A DNA stretch of 64,000 nt from Palsa-147 sp036513895 (GCA_036513895.1 DATBYF010000059.1:1-64000), one strand, 5' to 3'; shown: positions 1-9,071, counted from the stretch's first letter. The notes: generated by a model not told the origin, from the letters alone. Program-made: numbers and translations.

Positions 1-1035
1 GGGCGCTTCGACGATGCCGCACACGTGCTCGCCGATGCGATTGCCGGAATCACTGGGCAAGGGGATAGCGCGAGCAATCCCAATGCGCTCGCGATTCTTT
101 ACGAAGAGCTCGGCCGGATTTACCGCGAGAAAGAGGATTACACCTCGGCGGAACACAGCTACGAGGATCTTGCAAAACTGGGGCCCGAAGAAGCAAAACG
201 CGCGCAGATGCTCTTGATTGATACCTACCGCGAGAGCCACGAAATTGATCGCGCGATTTCCGAAACGCAGAAAGCTCTGAAAGACAACGACAAGGATCGG
301 GGCATGACGGTCACGTACGCCATTCTTCTCGGCGAGAAGGGTCAGACCGAAGAATCCGAAAAAGTATTACGCGGCCTTCTCAAACACAATGCCGAGGATC
401 AGGAAGTCTATCTCGATCTCGCGCAGGTGGAGGAGCGCGGCCGGCACTACGCGGACGCCGAACAAAGCGCCATGAAGGCGGAGGAACTCGCCAGTGGACC
501 CTCCGAAAAAGAAGCGGCGTGGTTCATGCTTGGCGCGATTTACGAGCGCGAGAAGAAATACGAACAATCTGAATCGGAATTCAAGAAAGCCCTCGAAGCA
601 GACCCGAAAAATGCCGCGGTGTTGAATTATTACGGCTATGAGCTCGCCGATCGCGGCGTGCGCCTGGAAGAAGCCACATCCATGATCCACCACGCGCTCG
701 AGCAGGAACCATCGAACGGCGCATATCTCGACAGCATGGGCTGGGTCTACTATAAGCAGAACAAACTCGCTGAAGCCGAAGAGTATTTGAAGAAGGCCGT
801 GGACCGCTCGGCGCACGATCCCACAATTCTCGGACATTTGGGCGACGTTTACGCCAAAATGGGCCGCACCGAGCGTGCCGCAGCGTTGTGGGAGAAAGCG
901 CTCGCCGAATGGCAGCACGCGCTGCCCGCGGACTATGAAGCGGACAAAGTGAATGAGCTCGATCAACGGCTGAAGAACCTCAAACGTAGCAAGGTCGCGG
1001 AAAAACCCGCACCGGCTGACTCCAAACCGCAATAA
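1..1035 (+). CDS. TPR-repeat protein (5' end outside window)
   Basis: The frame is open from base 1 and already reads TPR-like sequence (GRFDDAAHVLADA), so the true start lies upstream and about 344 residues are seen. At least five to six degenerate 34-residue tetratricopeptide units are visible, for example YYGYELADRGVRLEEA and LGHLGDVYAKMGRTERAA, with the usual Gly/Ala/Tyr/Pro spacing. TPR arrays are protein-interaction scaffolds; in Acidobacteriota such proteins are often exported or lipoproteins, but the N-terminus is not visible here. The C-terminus is a short Lys/Pro-rich tail. It ends 10 bp before ispE, so it may be cotranscribed. The specific partner is unknown. Confidence 0.85.
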   Translation, partial: GRFDDAAHVLADAIAGITGQGDSASNPNALAILYEELGRIYREKEDYTSAEHSYEDLAKLGPEEAKRAQMLLIDTYRESHEIDRAISETQKALKDNDKDRGMTVTYAILLGEKGQTEESEKVLRGLLKHNAEDQEVYLDLAQVEERGRHYADAEQSAMKAEELASGPSEKEAAWFMLGAIYEREKKYEQSESEFKKALEADPKNAAVLNYYGYELADRGVRLEEATSMIHHALEQEPSNGAYLDSMGWVYYKQNKLAEAEEYLKKAVDRSAHDPTILGHLGDVYAKMGRTERAAALWEKALAEWQHALPADYEADKVNELDQRLKNLKRSKVAEKPAPADSKPQ

Positions 1036-1045
1036 CATAGCCCGC

Positions 1046-1939
1046 ATGAAAAATTCGGTGCGCCTGTCGGCGTTCGCGAAGGTCAACCTGTGCCTGCACG
1101 TCCTGGGTCGCCGACCCGACGGATATCACGAGTTGCGCACGATTTTTCAGGCCATCGCGCTTCACGATACGCTCGAGCTGACGCGCACTCGCCATCCGGG
1201 CATCACGCTCGAAATTGACGATCCGTCGCTTCCCGCGGGGCCAGAGAATCTTGTATATCGCGCGATCGATGCTGCGCGGCACGAACTTGGTTTCCGTGGC
1301 GGCATTCACGCGCGGCTCGAGAAGTTGATTCCGGTAGCGCGAGGTCTCGGCGGCGGTTCGAGCGATGCTGCGACTGCGCTAATGGCTATGCTTCGTTTAA
1401 CCGGCCGCAAACTCCCGCTTGCGCGGCTGATCGAAATCGCTGCCGGACTGGGCGCCGACGTACCGTTCTTTCTTTTCGGAGGCCGATCTCTGGGCGTAAA
1501 TCGCGGAGATGAGATTTATCCTCTTCCTGATGAGCGAAAATATTGGGCCGTGGTCGTGTCGCCGAGCGGGATTGCCGTTAGCACTCGGGAGGCGTTCAAG
1601 TGGGTTTCTTTGGAATTGACAAAGCGCAAAACGCCCCGTAAAATCTTTAGTTTCTGCGCTCTGTGCTGGAGCCGACAGGATTCCGCCCTCGAAAACGATT
1701 TCGAGGCTCCGGTTTTCCGCCGTCATCCCCGACTCGGAGAAATCCATAGGGGATTGCTTCAGCAAGGAGCTGCAAGAGCCGCGCTGGCAGGTAGCGGGTC
1801 GGCGGTGTTCGGATTATTCCGAAGCCCAGCGCAGGCGCGCCGAGCCGCGGTCGATTTCCTGGAAGACCAGGTCTTCGTGGTAGAAACTCTTGCCAGGGAA
1901 GAATATGTCCGGGCACTGCGCTCGCCGGTTTCCGCCTGA
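1046..1939 (+). CDS. ispE: 4-diphosphocytidyl-2-C-methyl-D-erythritol kinase
   Basis: IspE phosphorylates CDP-methylerythritol at the 2-position with ATP in the MEP isoprenoid pathway. The 297-residue length is typical. The N-terminal AKVNLCLHV...DGYHEL block binds substrate, and the glycine-rich GHMP-kinase ATP loop ARGLGGGSSDAA is intact near residue 95. The C-terminal GSGSAVFGLF motif (GHMP motif 3) is present. The ATG start sits 10 bp after the TPR gene. ispD and ispF of the same pathway lie about 9.5 kb downstream. Confidence 0.96.
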   Translation: MKNSVRLSAFAKVNLCLHVLGRRPDGYHELRTIFQAIALHDTLELTRTRHPGITLEIDDPSLPAGPENLVYRAIDAARHELGFRGGIHARLEKLIPVARGLGGGSSDAATALMAMLRLTGRKLPLARLIEIAAGLGADVPFFLFGGRSLGVNRGDEIYPLPDERKYWAVVVSPSGIAVSTREAFKWVSLELTKRKTPRKIFSFCALCWSRQDSALENDFEAPVFRRHPRLGEIHRGLLQQGAARAALAGSGSAVFGLFRSPAQARRAAVDFLEDQVFVVETLAREEYVRALRSPVSA

Positions 1940-1949
1940 GGGTTAATCG

Positions 1950-2894
1950 TTGATCGACGATCGGTTCAAGATTTTTTGCGGCAGCGCTAATCCGCCGCTC
2001 GCAAATGCCATCTGCCGGTATCTTGGCGTGGAACTCGGCAAAGCCGAGCATGGCCGGTTCAGCGACGGCGAAACACGCTATCAGATTCTCGAGAACGTGC
2101 GCGGCGCGGACGTATTCGTCGTGCAGCCGTGCTCGCATCCAGTGGATTTTCACCTGATGCAGTTGCTGCTGATGATTGACGCGTTCAAGCGCGCGTCGGC
2201 CTGGCGCATCACGGCGGTGATTCCGTATTACCCGTACGCCCGGCAGGATCGCAAGGACCGGCCGCGCGTGGCGATTTCGGCCAAGCTTGTGGCGGATTTG
2301 CTCGAGACGGCGGGAGCGAGCCGTGCGCTGACACTCGATTTGCACGCACCGCAGATTCAGGGATATTTCAATATTCCGGTGGACCATCTGTTCGCAGCGC
2401 CGGTGATTGTGGAATATTTCAAGAAGAAGAGCCTGGGTCCGCTGACCGTGGTATCGCCGGATGCTGGAGGCGTCGAACGGGCTAGATATTTCGCAAAGAA
2501 AATGGACGCACCGCTAGCCATCGTGGACAAACGCCGCATTGATGTAAACGTGAGCGAAGTGATGCATCTGATCGGCGACGTTTCAGGGCGGCCCGCACTG
2601 GTGATTGACGACATTATTGATACTGCGGGAACACTGGTGAAAACGGCCGAAGCACTGCTCGAGAATGGCGCGACCAAAGTTTTCGCTGCTTCGACGCATC
2701 CGGTTCTTTCCGGGCCTGCGGTGGAGCGCATCACGAAGTCTTCGATTGATGAAGTAGTGGTAACGGATTCCGTTCCGCTTACCGCGGAGGCGCGGAAAAT
2801 TCCGAATATTACAGTGCTCAGCGTGTCGGAACTTCTCGCTCGCGGCATTCGCAATATTCACGAAGAGACCTCGATCAGCGAACTCTTCATCTAG
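1950..2894 (+). CDS. prs: Ribose-phosphate pyrophosphokinase (PRPP synthetase)
   Basis: This enzyme makes PRPP from ribose 5-phosphate and ATP for purine, pyrimidine, His and Trp synthesis. It has 314 residues, the normal class I length. Visible motifs are the ATP-binding loop YYPYARQDRKDRPR, the ribose-5-P/PRPP loop VIDDIIDTAGT near residue 215, and the Mg-binding histidine in LDLHAPQIQGYF. The only sensible start is a TTG at 1950, 10 bp after ispE, giving MIDDRFKIFCGSANP, the usual N-terminus. It is followed 18 bp later by rplY; this ispE-prs-rplY-pth order is common in bacteria. Confidence 0.96.
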   Translation: MIDDRFKIFCGSANPPLANAICRYLGVELGKAEHGRFSDGETRYQILENVRGADVFVVQPCSHPVDFHLMQLLLMIDAFKRASAWRITAVIPYYPYARQDRKDRPRVAISAKLVADLLETAGASRALTLDLHAPQIQGYFNIPVDHLFAAPVIVEYFKKKSLGPLTVVSPDAGGVERARYFAKKMDAPLAIVDKRRIDVNVSEVMHLIGDVSGRPALVIDDIIDTAGTLVKTAEALLENGATKVFAASTHPVLSGPAVERITKSSIDEVVVTDSVPLTAEARKIPNITVLSVSELLARGIRNIHEETSISELFI

Positions 2895-2912
2895 GAAACG
2901 AAGGAAGGATTT

Positions 2913-3632
2913 ATGGAGAAATTTGTCGTGGAGGGCGCCGCGCGTGAAACCCGCGGCAAAGGTCCGGCGCGGCGGGTACGGCTCACTGGCATGATTCCCG
3001 CGGTGCTCTACGGCGGGAAGGGCGACTCGCTTTCGCTTTCGGTGAACACGAAGCAGCTCACAAAAATCCTGCGCTCGGAAACGGGCCACAACTCCATTTT
3101 CACGGTGAATCTTGCCGACGGAGCGGGAGAGCAGGCCATTGTGAAGGATTGGCAGGTTGACCCGGTCACCGGCTCGCTCATTCACGTGGACCTGTTGCGC
3201 GTGGCGATGGACGTTCGCATGCGCGTCAAGGTTCCCGTTCACCCGTTCGGCGAGCCGCAGGGCGTCAAGGTGCAAGGCGGCATCTTCGAAACCGTCACTC
3301 GCGAGGTGGAAGTTGAGTGCTTGCCTGCGGATATTCCGGAAGAATTTAAGGTTGATGTCACCGAGCTTCTCATCGGCAAGCAGATTCGCGCGGCTGACGT
3401 TCCGATGGACAAGGAGAAGATCAAGCTCGTCACCGATCCGACGCGCGTCTTGTTCCACGTGGTTACGTTGAAGGCCGAAGCCGAGCCAACGGCCGAAGCT
3501 GCGGTGACTGCGGAAGCTGCGCCAGCCGAGCCGGAAGTGATCAAGAAGGGCAAGAAGGAAGCCGAAGAGGGCGATGAAGCCGCGCCCGCGGAAAAGGCCG
3601 AGAAGGCGGAGAAGAAGCCCAAGGAAAAGTAA
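2913..3632 (+). CDS. rplY: 50S ribosomal protein L25/Ctc, long form
   Basis: This protein binds 5S rRNA. At 239 residues it is the long CTC type: an N-terminal L25 domain (about residues 1-95, with RGKGPARRVRLTGMIPAVLYGG) and a C-terminal beta domain (about 100-190). A low-complexity Ala/Glu/Lys tail follows, in about the last 45 residues. The ATG start has an AAGGAAGGA Shine-Dalgarno region just upstream. It sits between prs and pth, the classical prs-ctc-pth order. The tail is a common lineage-specific extension and probably disordered. Confidence 0.95.
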   Translation: MEKFVVEGAARETRGKGPARRVRLTGMIPAVLYGGKGDSLSLSVNTKQLTKILRSETGHNSIFTVNLADGAGEQAIVKDWQVDPVTGSLIHVDLLRVAMDVRMRVKVPVHPFGEPQGVKVQGGIFETVTREVEVECLPADIPEEFKVDVTELLIGKQIRAADVPMDKEKIKLVTDPTRVLFHVVTLKAEAEPTAEAAVTAEAAPAEPEVIKKGKKEAEEGDEAAPAEKAEKAEKKPKEK

Positions 3633-3698
3633 CCGGTCTTTGGCGCGGCCAGAATTTCAGCGGCGTCAATTCTCCCGGGACCGGATTTGAGCTCTTTC

Positions 3699-4283
3699 AT
3701 GCGACTGATTGTTGGCCTCGGCAATCCCGGCCCGAAATACGAGTGGACGCCGCATAACCTTGGCTTCCTGGCGGTGGATCACATCGCCGAAAAAGCAGGG
3801 ATCCGGGTGACGCGGCCGGAAGCAAAGTCGTTCGTGGGGCGCGGAGAAATTGCAGGTCAGCCGGTAGTGCTTGCGAAGCCGCAGACGATGATGAACCTGA
3901 GCGGCATTGCTGTGCAAAGTCTGCTCGAACGTTTGGAATGCGGCCCGGCGGACTTGATCGTTCTCTATGACGACGTCGCGCTGACGTGGGGCATGCTGCG
4001 GGTTCGAGAGCGCGGCACGGCCGGCGGGCATAACGGCATGAAGTCGGTGATTGGCGCGGTGGGCGGAGGAGAATTTTCGCGGGTGCGGATGGGAGTTCAG
4101 CCGGAGCATCCGCTTGGCGATTTGGCGGCCTACGTTTTGTGCCCGATGAGCCGCGAAAAGCGGAAGGTTGCCGTTCAAATGGCGGAAGACGCTGCTGAGG
4201 CTGTGGAATTGATTCTCACTGAAGGCGTCGAGCGCGCGATGACTCGATTCAACCGCCGGGTCGCGCCGCCAGCGGAAGCGTAG
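3699..4283 (+). CDS. pth: Peptidyl-tRNA hydrolase
   Basis: Pth releases peptides from peptidyl-tRNA that dropped off the ribosome. The 194-residue protein starts MRLIVGLGNPGPKYEWTPHN, containing the catalytic Asn and His of the family (GLGNPG..Y..T.HN). It also has KPQTMMNLSG, the Asp-containing loop LIVLYDDV, and GGHNGMKS. A TTG four codons earlier (3687) is possible, but the ATG at 3699 gives the canonical N-terminus. Downstream is a 200-bp gap containing the 4321-4410 repeat element, then rpsF. Confidence 0.95.
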   Translation: MRLIVGLGNPGPKYEWTPHNLGFLAVDHIAEKAGIRVTRPEAKSFVGRGEIAGQPVVLAKPQTMMNLSGIAVQSLLERLECGPADLIVLYDDVALTWGMLRVRERGTAGGHNGMKSVIGAVGGGEFSRVRMGVQPEHPLGDLAAYVLCPMSREKRKVAVQMAEDAAEAVELILTEGVERAMTRFNRRVAPPAEA

Positions 4284-4320
4284 CTCGTGCTTCGAGATTT
4301 ACAGCAACACAATGACGCTA

Positions 4321-4410
4321 ATTTTGTTACGATTAGAAATGTGCTCGGTGCTTTGTTTTCAATGGTTTACAGGCGTTTTTAATCGTTTTGGTGTATCGAT
4401 TAGAATTGAT
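4321..4410. repeat. 90-bp intergenic repeat, copy 1
   Basis: This segment aligns along its whole length with 48541-48630, with only scattered mismatches and one-base gaps by eye. Both copies carry CGATTAGAA near the left end and CGATTAGAAT near the right end, and an inner TAATCG that is inverted relative to them. The two copies also share TTTGTTTT, GGTTAC and TTGGTGTATCGATTAG. It lies between pth and rpsF. No ORF crosses it. It could be a non-autonomous element or a shared promoter/regulatory module. Confidence 0.75.
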
Positions 4411-4487
4411 TGGTTTCAGAGTTCGACGGTTTAGATTTCGGAGCCCGATTAGCAACAGCGAGAAGGAATCGTAGGAATAGAGGACAC

Positions 4488-4904
4488 ATGGAAGAAAGAT
4501 TGTACGACCTGATTTTCATCTGCCGCCCGGACACGCCGGAAGCGGAGGTGGACAAGCTCATCGCGACGCTCGAGCACAGCGTGGCCGAGAAGTCCGCAAA
4601 GATCGAAAAGATCGAGAAGTGGGGGCGCAAGCGGATGGCGTATCGCGTGCGCAAGCTGCGAGAAGGCTTTTACGTATACATGTCGATTCGCTCGAATCAC
4701 GGCGAATTGATCAAGGAACTCGAGCGCCGGCTCAAAGTGGCAGATCCGGTGATCAAGTATTTGACCATACGCATCGATGAAGAAATGAAGCGCCAGCAGA
4801 AGCTCGCAAAGCATCGCGAGCGCCGCGCCGCCCGACGGCCGCGCAAACCAGCGCCGACGCCGGCGCCCCAGCCCGGAGAGCAAACCGCCTCCGCTGCTGG
4901 ATAG
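4488..4904 (+). CDS. rpsF: 30S ribosomal protein S6
   Basis: S6 pairs with S18 in the small-subunit platform. The ATG at 4488 follows a GAGG-type ribosome binding site (AATAGAGGACAC) and gives MEERLYDLIFICRPDTPE; the upstream in-frame extension to 4410 is not family-like. The S6 core spans residues 1-100, including WGRKRMAYRVRKLREGFYVYM. The remaining roughly 38 residues form an Arg/Lys then Pro/Ala-rich tail. It is the first gene of the rpsF-rpsR-rplI operon, with 12 bp to rpsR. Confidence 0.95.
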   Translation: MEERLYDLIFICRPDTPEAEVDKLIATLEHSVAEKSAKIEKIEKWGRKRMAYRVRKLREGFYVYMSIRSNHGELIKELERRLKVADPVIKYLTIRIDEEMKRQQKLAKHRERRAARRPRKPAPTPAPQPGEQTASAAG

Positions 4905-4916
4905 AGGAGAAATCGA

Positions 4917-5435
4917 ATGGCTGATCCAAACGTACCGCAGCAACCGCCGGCGGCAGCGCCTCCGGCGGAATCATCCGCACTCGCCGAGCAGAAACCGGCG
5001 GCTGCGCCGGCAGCAGAAGCTACTCCCGCTACAGCACCATCGTCCGCGCCGTCGGGACAGTCATCAGGGCAGTCATCATCTGTGCCGTCGCGCGGGCCTT
5101 CTTCAGGCGGATATCAGGGAAATCGCGGCCCGAGCCGTGGACCCGGCGGTCCCGGGGGTGGCGGAGCGGGCGGCCGTCCAGGCCCAGGCGGCGGGCCGCA
5201 CAAGCGCGGAAAGCGCAACTACATACGCAAGAAGAAGGTGTGCCGCTTCTGCGTTGACCGCGTGGATTACATTGACTACAAGAAGGCGGATATCCTCGCG
5301 CCGTTCATTCAAGAACGCGGGAAAATCCTTCCGCGCCGGATGACGGGCACCTGCGCGCGACACCAGCGCTGGCTAACCGTGGCGATCAAGCGGGCGCAGA
5401 ACATTGCTCTTCTGCCTTTTGCCGCCGAATTCTAG
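4917..5435 (+). CDS. rpsR: 30S ribosomal protein S18 with long low-complexity N-terminus
   Basis: The S18 core occupies only about the last 75 of 172 residues. It includes KKKVCRFCVDRVDYIDYKK, FIQERGKILPRRMTGTCARHQ and TVAIKRAQNIALLPF. The Cys pair CRFC plus the Cys-Ala-Arg-His site mark the zinc-type (C+) S18. The first roughly 95 residues are Pro/Ala, then Ser/Gly/Arg-rich with no family equivalent; typical S18 is about 75-90 residues. The ATG follows a clear AGAGGAGAAATCGA site, so the extension is probably translated. It is cotranscribed with rpsF and rplI. Confidence 0.94.
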   Translation: MADPNVPQQPPAAAPPAESSALAEQKPAAAPAAEATPATAPSSAPSGQSSGQSSSVPSRGPSSGGYQGNRGPSRGPGGPGGGGAGGRPGPGGGPHKRGKRNYIRKKKVCRFCVDRVDYIDYKKADILAPFIQERGKILPRRMTGTCARHQRWLTVAIKRAQNIALLPFAAEF

Positions 5436-5472
5436 AATCGGGCCATATTTCGAAGGATTTGAGGAAAAGACA

Positions 5473-5919
5473 ATGCAGATAATCTTGCAGGAAGACGTAG
5501 ACAAGCTAGGCAACCGCGGCGAAGTGGTGGAAGTCGCGCCAGGCTACGCACGGAATTTTCTTCTACCGCGAAAACTTGCGATGCCCGCTACGCCGGGTAA
5601 TATGAAGCGGCTGGAGCGCATGCGGGTGGTCTTCGCCAAACGCGAAGCCACGGAAAAGGGCGATGCAGAAAAGCAGGCGGAAGTTCTTAACGGCGTTTCG
5701 CTCGCGATTGCGCGCAAAGCCGGCGAGAACGACCAACTCTTCGGCTCCGTCACCACCGCGGACATCTCAGAATCGCTTGCGGCGCAGGGTTTCACCATTG
5801 ACCGCCGCAAGATTCAACTCGCGGAACCGATTAAGCTCATCGGCGAATATCAAATTCCTGTGAAGCTGCACCGCGATATCGTTGCGAACGTCAAGCTGAC
5901 GGTAAGCCGCGAAGCGTAG
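5473..5919 (+). CDS. rplI: 50S ribosomal protein L9
   Basis: L9 binds 23S rRNA at the base of the L1 stalk. The ATG at 5473 after GAGGAAAAGACA gives 148 residues, the standard length. The N-terminal rRNA-binding domain MQIILQEDVDKLGNRGEVVEV..GYARNFLLPRKLA is followed by the linking helix and the C-terminal domain (GSVTTADISESL..F.IDRRKI). An in-frame extension to 5404 overlaps rpsR and is not real. It is the last gene of the S6-S18-L9 operon, with a strong terminator 35 bp downstream. Confidence 0.96.
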   Translation: MQIILQEDVDKLGNRGEVVEVAPGYARNFLLPRKLAMPATPGNMKRLERMRVVFAKREATEKGDAEKQAEVLNGVSLAIARKAGENDQLFGSVTTADISESLAAQGFTIDRRKIQLAEPIKLIGEYQIPVKLHRDIVANVKLTVSREA

Positions 5920-5954
5920 TCTAATTTTCACATTCGTCTCCGCAGGGAGATGCG

Positions 5955-5997
5955 AAGTGCGCCGTGGAAGATTCGCGGCGCACTTTTTGTTTTTGTT
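5955..5997 (+). terminator. Rho-independent terminator after rplI
   Basis: A perfect 10-bp stem is formed by AAGTGCGCCG (5955-5964) and CGGCGCACTT (5976-5985), with an 11-nt loop. It is followed directly by TTTTTGTTTTTGTT. The position 35 bp after the rplI stop fits termination of the rpsF-rpsR-rplI operon. The remaining 220 bp before dnaB show no gene. Confidence 0.92.
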
Positions 5998-6218
5998 CCA
6001 GCCTCCGAAGTTCGCGCTACTCGAGAGGTTTTGCACAGTGCCTGTGAAATACACAGCGCGGTGCCATTGACGCCCGGCGCATACACGCACAGAATGCAAC
6101 CCTCTTTTCGATATTCAAATTTCAATTTTGCGATTTGATGAAATTGCGGCGCGCCGCTTCGGGCGCGAGCGAAATAACTTGCGCTCAAAAACTACTTAGG
6201 CGAACATAAAGCGAATAC

Positions 6219-7568
6219 ATGGCCAGCGAACCGAACCTCGAGCGCCCCTTACCCCACAATCTGGAAGCCGAACGCAGCATTCTCGGAGCTATTCTGCTCG
6301 ATAACCACATGCTGAACACAGCGGTGGAGAAACTTCGCTCCGACGATTTTTTCCTCGACCAGCATCGCCGCATCTTCGAGCGGATGATGACCCTCGGAGA
6401 AACACAGCAGGCGATCGATCTAGTCACACTCACCGAGGATCTGCATCGCCGCAGCGAACTCGATGCGGCGGGCGGCGCGGCGTATCTCGCGCAGCTCGTG
6501 GATGGCGTGCCTCGAATCTCGAATGTCGAGCACTACGCCCGCATCGTGAAGGAGAAGGCGGTTCTGCGGAGCCTGGCGCACCGCGCGCACGCCATTCAGC
6601 AACAGGCGCTCGATGCCGATGAGGATGCCGACGCGATCCTGGACCGCGCGGAATCGTCGATTTTCGAGCTGGCGGAAGATCGCGTGCGCAGCGGTCTGAT
6701 CGGCGTCAAAGAGCTCGTATCGGAGAATTGGGAACGCCTCTCGAAAATTTTCACCGAAGGCCGCCGCATCACCGGCCTCGCGACGGGTTACCCGGAGCTC
6801 GACAACGAACTCGCTGGCTTGCAGCCCTCTGAGCTCATCATCCTCGCGGCGCGTCCTTCGATGGGAAAAACAGCGCTGGCGCTGAACATCGCTGAAAATG
6901 TCGCGCTTCGAAAAAATGCGCCAGTGGCGATCTTTAGTCTCGAAATGTCCAAGGAATCTTTGCTTCTTCGATTGCTAGCGTCGCGCGCCCACGTGGATGC
7001 GCATAAGTTTCGCACCGGCCACATCAATCGCGACGACTGGGGACGCATTACAGAGACACTCAACGAGCTTGGCGAAGCCCCCATCTGGATTGATGATTCG
7101 GCTACAACGACAGTGATGGAGATCGGCGCAAAGGCGCGGCGCTTAATGCGCGACAAGGGATTGTCTCTGGTCATCGTGGATTATCTGCAGCTCGTCTCGG
7201 CTCGCGGCCGCTTCAGCAACCGGAACGAAGAAGTTTCCAGTATTTCGCGGTCGCTCAAAGGGCTGGCGAAGGAGTTGAAGGTGCCGGTGCTGGTGATGAG
7301 CCAGTTGACCCGCGCTCCGGAGCGCGACGATCGCGATCCACAGCTTGCCGACTTGCGCGAATCCGGCGCCATTGAGCAAGATGCAGACGTCGTTCTCTTC
7401 ATCAATCGCCCGAAGTTTTACGATAAAGACGCGCCTGACGAGGACCGGAATCGCACGAAGCTGATCATCGGCAAGCAGCGCAACGGTCCAACGGGCGTGG
7501 TGCATTTCGTGTTCAACAGCCGGTGGACGCGATTTGAAGTTGCGGCTCCCCAAGGATGGGAAGAGTAA
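6219..7568 (+). CDS. dnaB: Replicative DNA helicase
   Basis: DnaB is the hexameric replication-fork helicase. The 449-residue protein has the N-terminal primase-interacting domain (from NLEAERSILGAILLDN), a linker and the RecA-like domain. The Walker A is AARPSMGKTALAL (near residue 208), Walker B is LVIVDYLQL and the arginine-finger region is QRNGPTG. No intein or fusion is visible. The start ATG follows a purine-rich region without a strong Shine-Dalgarno. The rplI-dnaB neighbourhood is a widely conserved order. Confidence 0.97.
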   Translation: MASEPNLERPLPHNLEAERSILGAILLDNHMLNTAVEKLRSDDFFLDQHRRIFERMMTLGETQQAIDLVTLTEDLHRRSELDAAGGAAYLAQLVDGVPRISNVEHYARIVKEKAVLRSLAHRAHAIQQQALDADEDADAILDRAESSIFELAEDRVRSGLIGVKELVSENWERLSKIFTEGRRITGLATGYPELDNELAGLQPSELIILAARPSMGKTALALNIAENVALRKNAPVAIFSLEMSKESLLLRLLASRAHVDAHKFRTGHINRDDWGRITETLNELGEAPIWIDDSATTTVMEIGAKARRLMRDKGLSLVIVDYLQLVSARGRFSNRNEEVSSISRSLKGLAKELKVPVLVMSQLTRAPERDDRDPQLADLRESGAIEQDADVVLFINRPKFYDKDAPDEDRNRTKLIIGKQRNGPTGVVHFVFNSRWTRFEVAAPQGWEE

Positions 7569-7898
7569 AGCGTCTATTTCGTGCGCTATTTTCAAACGTT
7601 CCGAATCCGGCACGTCCGTGTTTCACCTGCCACGGCAGCACAGCAAACGGATAGCGTCGGACCCTGAGAATATCGGTAAACATCGCAGCAAGTCCTTCTA
7701 AATCCGTTCGTAGTCTCCACATACACGAGTGCCGAAGGGCAGCGACCTGATTGGCATCGGACCTGCACTTCATCCATAGCGATATTTGCGCGACGTAGTT
7801 GAGCGAAACCGGTTAATCGAAACCGCACCGTGGCACACGGGCGTGATTTTTCCGCGCGCGGCTGCAGCCGAGTCTGGCATTCTAGGATTTCAGACGCG
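7569..7898. other. Intergenic dnaB-alr, no gene seen
   Basis: No frame here carries a recognisable protein. An in-frame extension of alr reaches back to 7830, but it is not alanine-racemase-like. No clear terminator hairpin, tRNA or promoter was found. Confidence 0.6.
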
Positions 7899-9071
7899 AT
7901 GGCGAAAACGATTCAATTTGATGGCCGGCCGATTTGGGCAGAAGTATCCATTGCCGCGATCCTTCACAATTTGCGCGTGATCCGACGGCAAGTTGGTCGC
8001 GAGCGCAAAATTCTGGCGGTCGTAAAGGCGAATGCCTACGGCCTCGGCGCTGTTCCCATCTCGAAAGCGCTAGCTCGCGCCGGAACGGAATGGTTTGGGG
8101 TTACTTGCTCGAGCGAAGGGATTGAACTTCGCGATGCAGGCATCCGTAAGCGCATTCTTGTTCTGACGGGCTTTTGGCCGGGCGAAGAAAAGATCCTACT
8201 GGATTACGAGCTTACACCAACCGTGACGCGGGTCGATCAACTCCGCGCGCTCGATCGCGCGGCCGCCCGAATCTCGAAGCGTAAAAAGAACTTCCGCGCG
8301 CCATTCCACCTGAAAATAAACACGGGAATGAACAGGCTGGGAATCGAGCCTTCCGAAGTGGAAGCGTTCGCTACGGCACTTGAAAAATGCCCGCATCTAG
8401 CGCTCGAAGGCACTTACACGCACTTCGCTTCGGCGGAAGATTTTACGAGCGATCAGACGATCGAACAGGAAAGCAAATTTAGCGAAGCGCTGGATCGCCT
8501 TCGCTCGTTCGGCGTTTCGCCCGGCATGATTCATTTGGCCAATAGCGGCGCCATTTGCGCGCGGCCGAGCACTTGGGCCGACATTGTCCGCCCGGGCGCG
8601 ATCCTCTACGGGTATCACCAGGGATTCACGCCACCAGAGAAGAAAGCAGAAGTGATGGCGCAGATGGATCTCCGCCCGTGCCTTTCACTCCGCGCGCGAA
8701 TCATCTCGCTCCGTGAAATTGCCGCGGGCCAAGCGGTCGGCTATGGTGCGCGTTTTGTGGCCAAGCGACCGTCGCGCATCGCCGTTATCGCCGCGGGATA
8801 TGCCGATGGCGTCGTGCGGCAACGCACAAATAACGGCTCGGCGTTGCTGCGCGGCAGACGTGTTCCGCTGGTGGGAACGATCTCGATGGATCTCGCAACC
8901 GTGGACACCACGGAAGTGCCAGATGCGGCCATCGGCGACATTGTGACCATCTATGGCAAGGAAAAATTCGATTCCATCGAAGTTTCCGACGTCGCCCGCG
9001 AGATCAATACCGTCACTTCCGATCTTCTTTGTGCGCTCGGGCGCCGAGTCCGCCGATTTTATCTCGCGTAG
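7899..9071 (+). CDS. alr: Alanine racemase
   Basis: This PLP-dependent enzyme interconverts L- and D-alanine for peptidoglycan. The ATG at 7899 gives 390 residues. The PLP lysine is Lys43 in AVVKANAYG. The second catalytic residue lies in the VGYGARF segment (family Tyr), followed by IAAGYADG and the conserved PLVGTISMD. The frame is open to 7830, but those residues do not match the family, so the internal ATG starting MAKTIQFDGRPIW is chosen. It stands alone between dnaB and the yacL-type operon. Confidence 0.95.
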   Translation: MAKTIQFDGRPIWAEVSIAAILHNLRVIRRQVGRERKILAVVKANAYGLGAVPISKALARAGTEWFGVTCSSEGIELRDAGIRKRILVLTGFWPGEEKILLDYELTPTVTRVDQLRALDRAAARISKRKKNFRAPFHLKINTGMNRLGIEPSEVEAFATALEKCPHLALEGTYTHFASAEDFTSDQTIEQESKFSEALDRLRSFGVSPGMIHLANSGAICARPSTWADIVRPGAILYGYHQGFTPPEKKAEVMAQMDLRPCLSLRARIISLREIAAGQAVGYGARFVAKRPSRIAVIAAGYADGVVRQRTNNGSALLRGRRVPLVGTISMDLATVDTTEVPDAAIGDIVTIYGKEKFDSIEVSDVAREINTVTSDLLCALGRRVRRFYLA

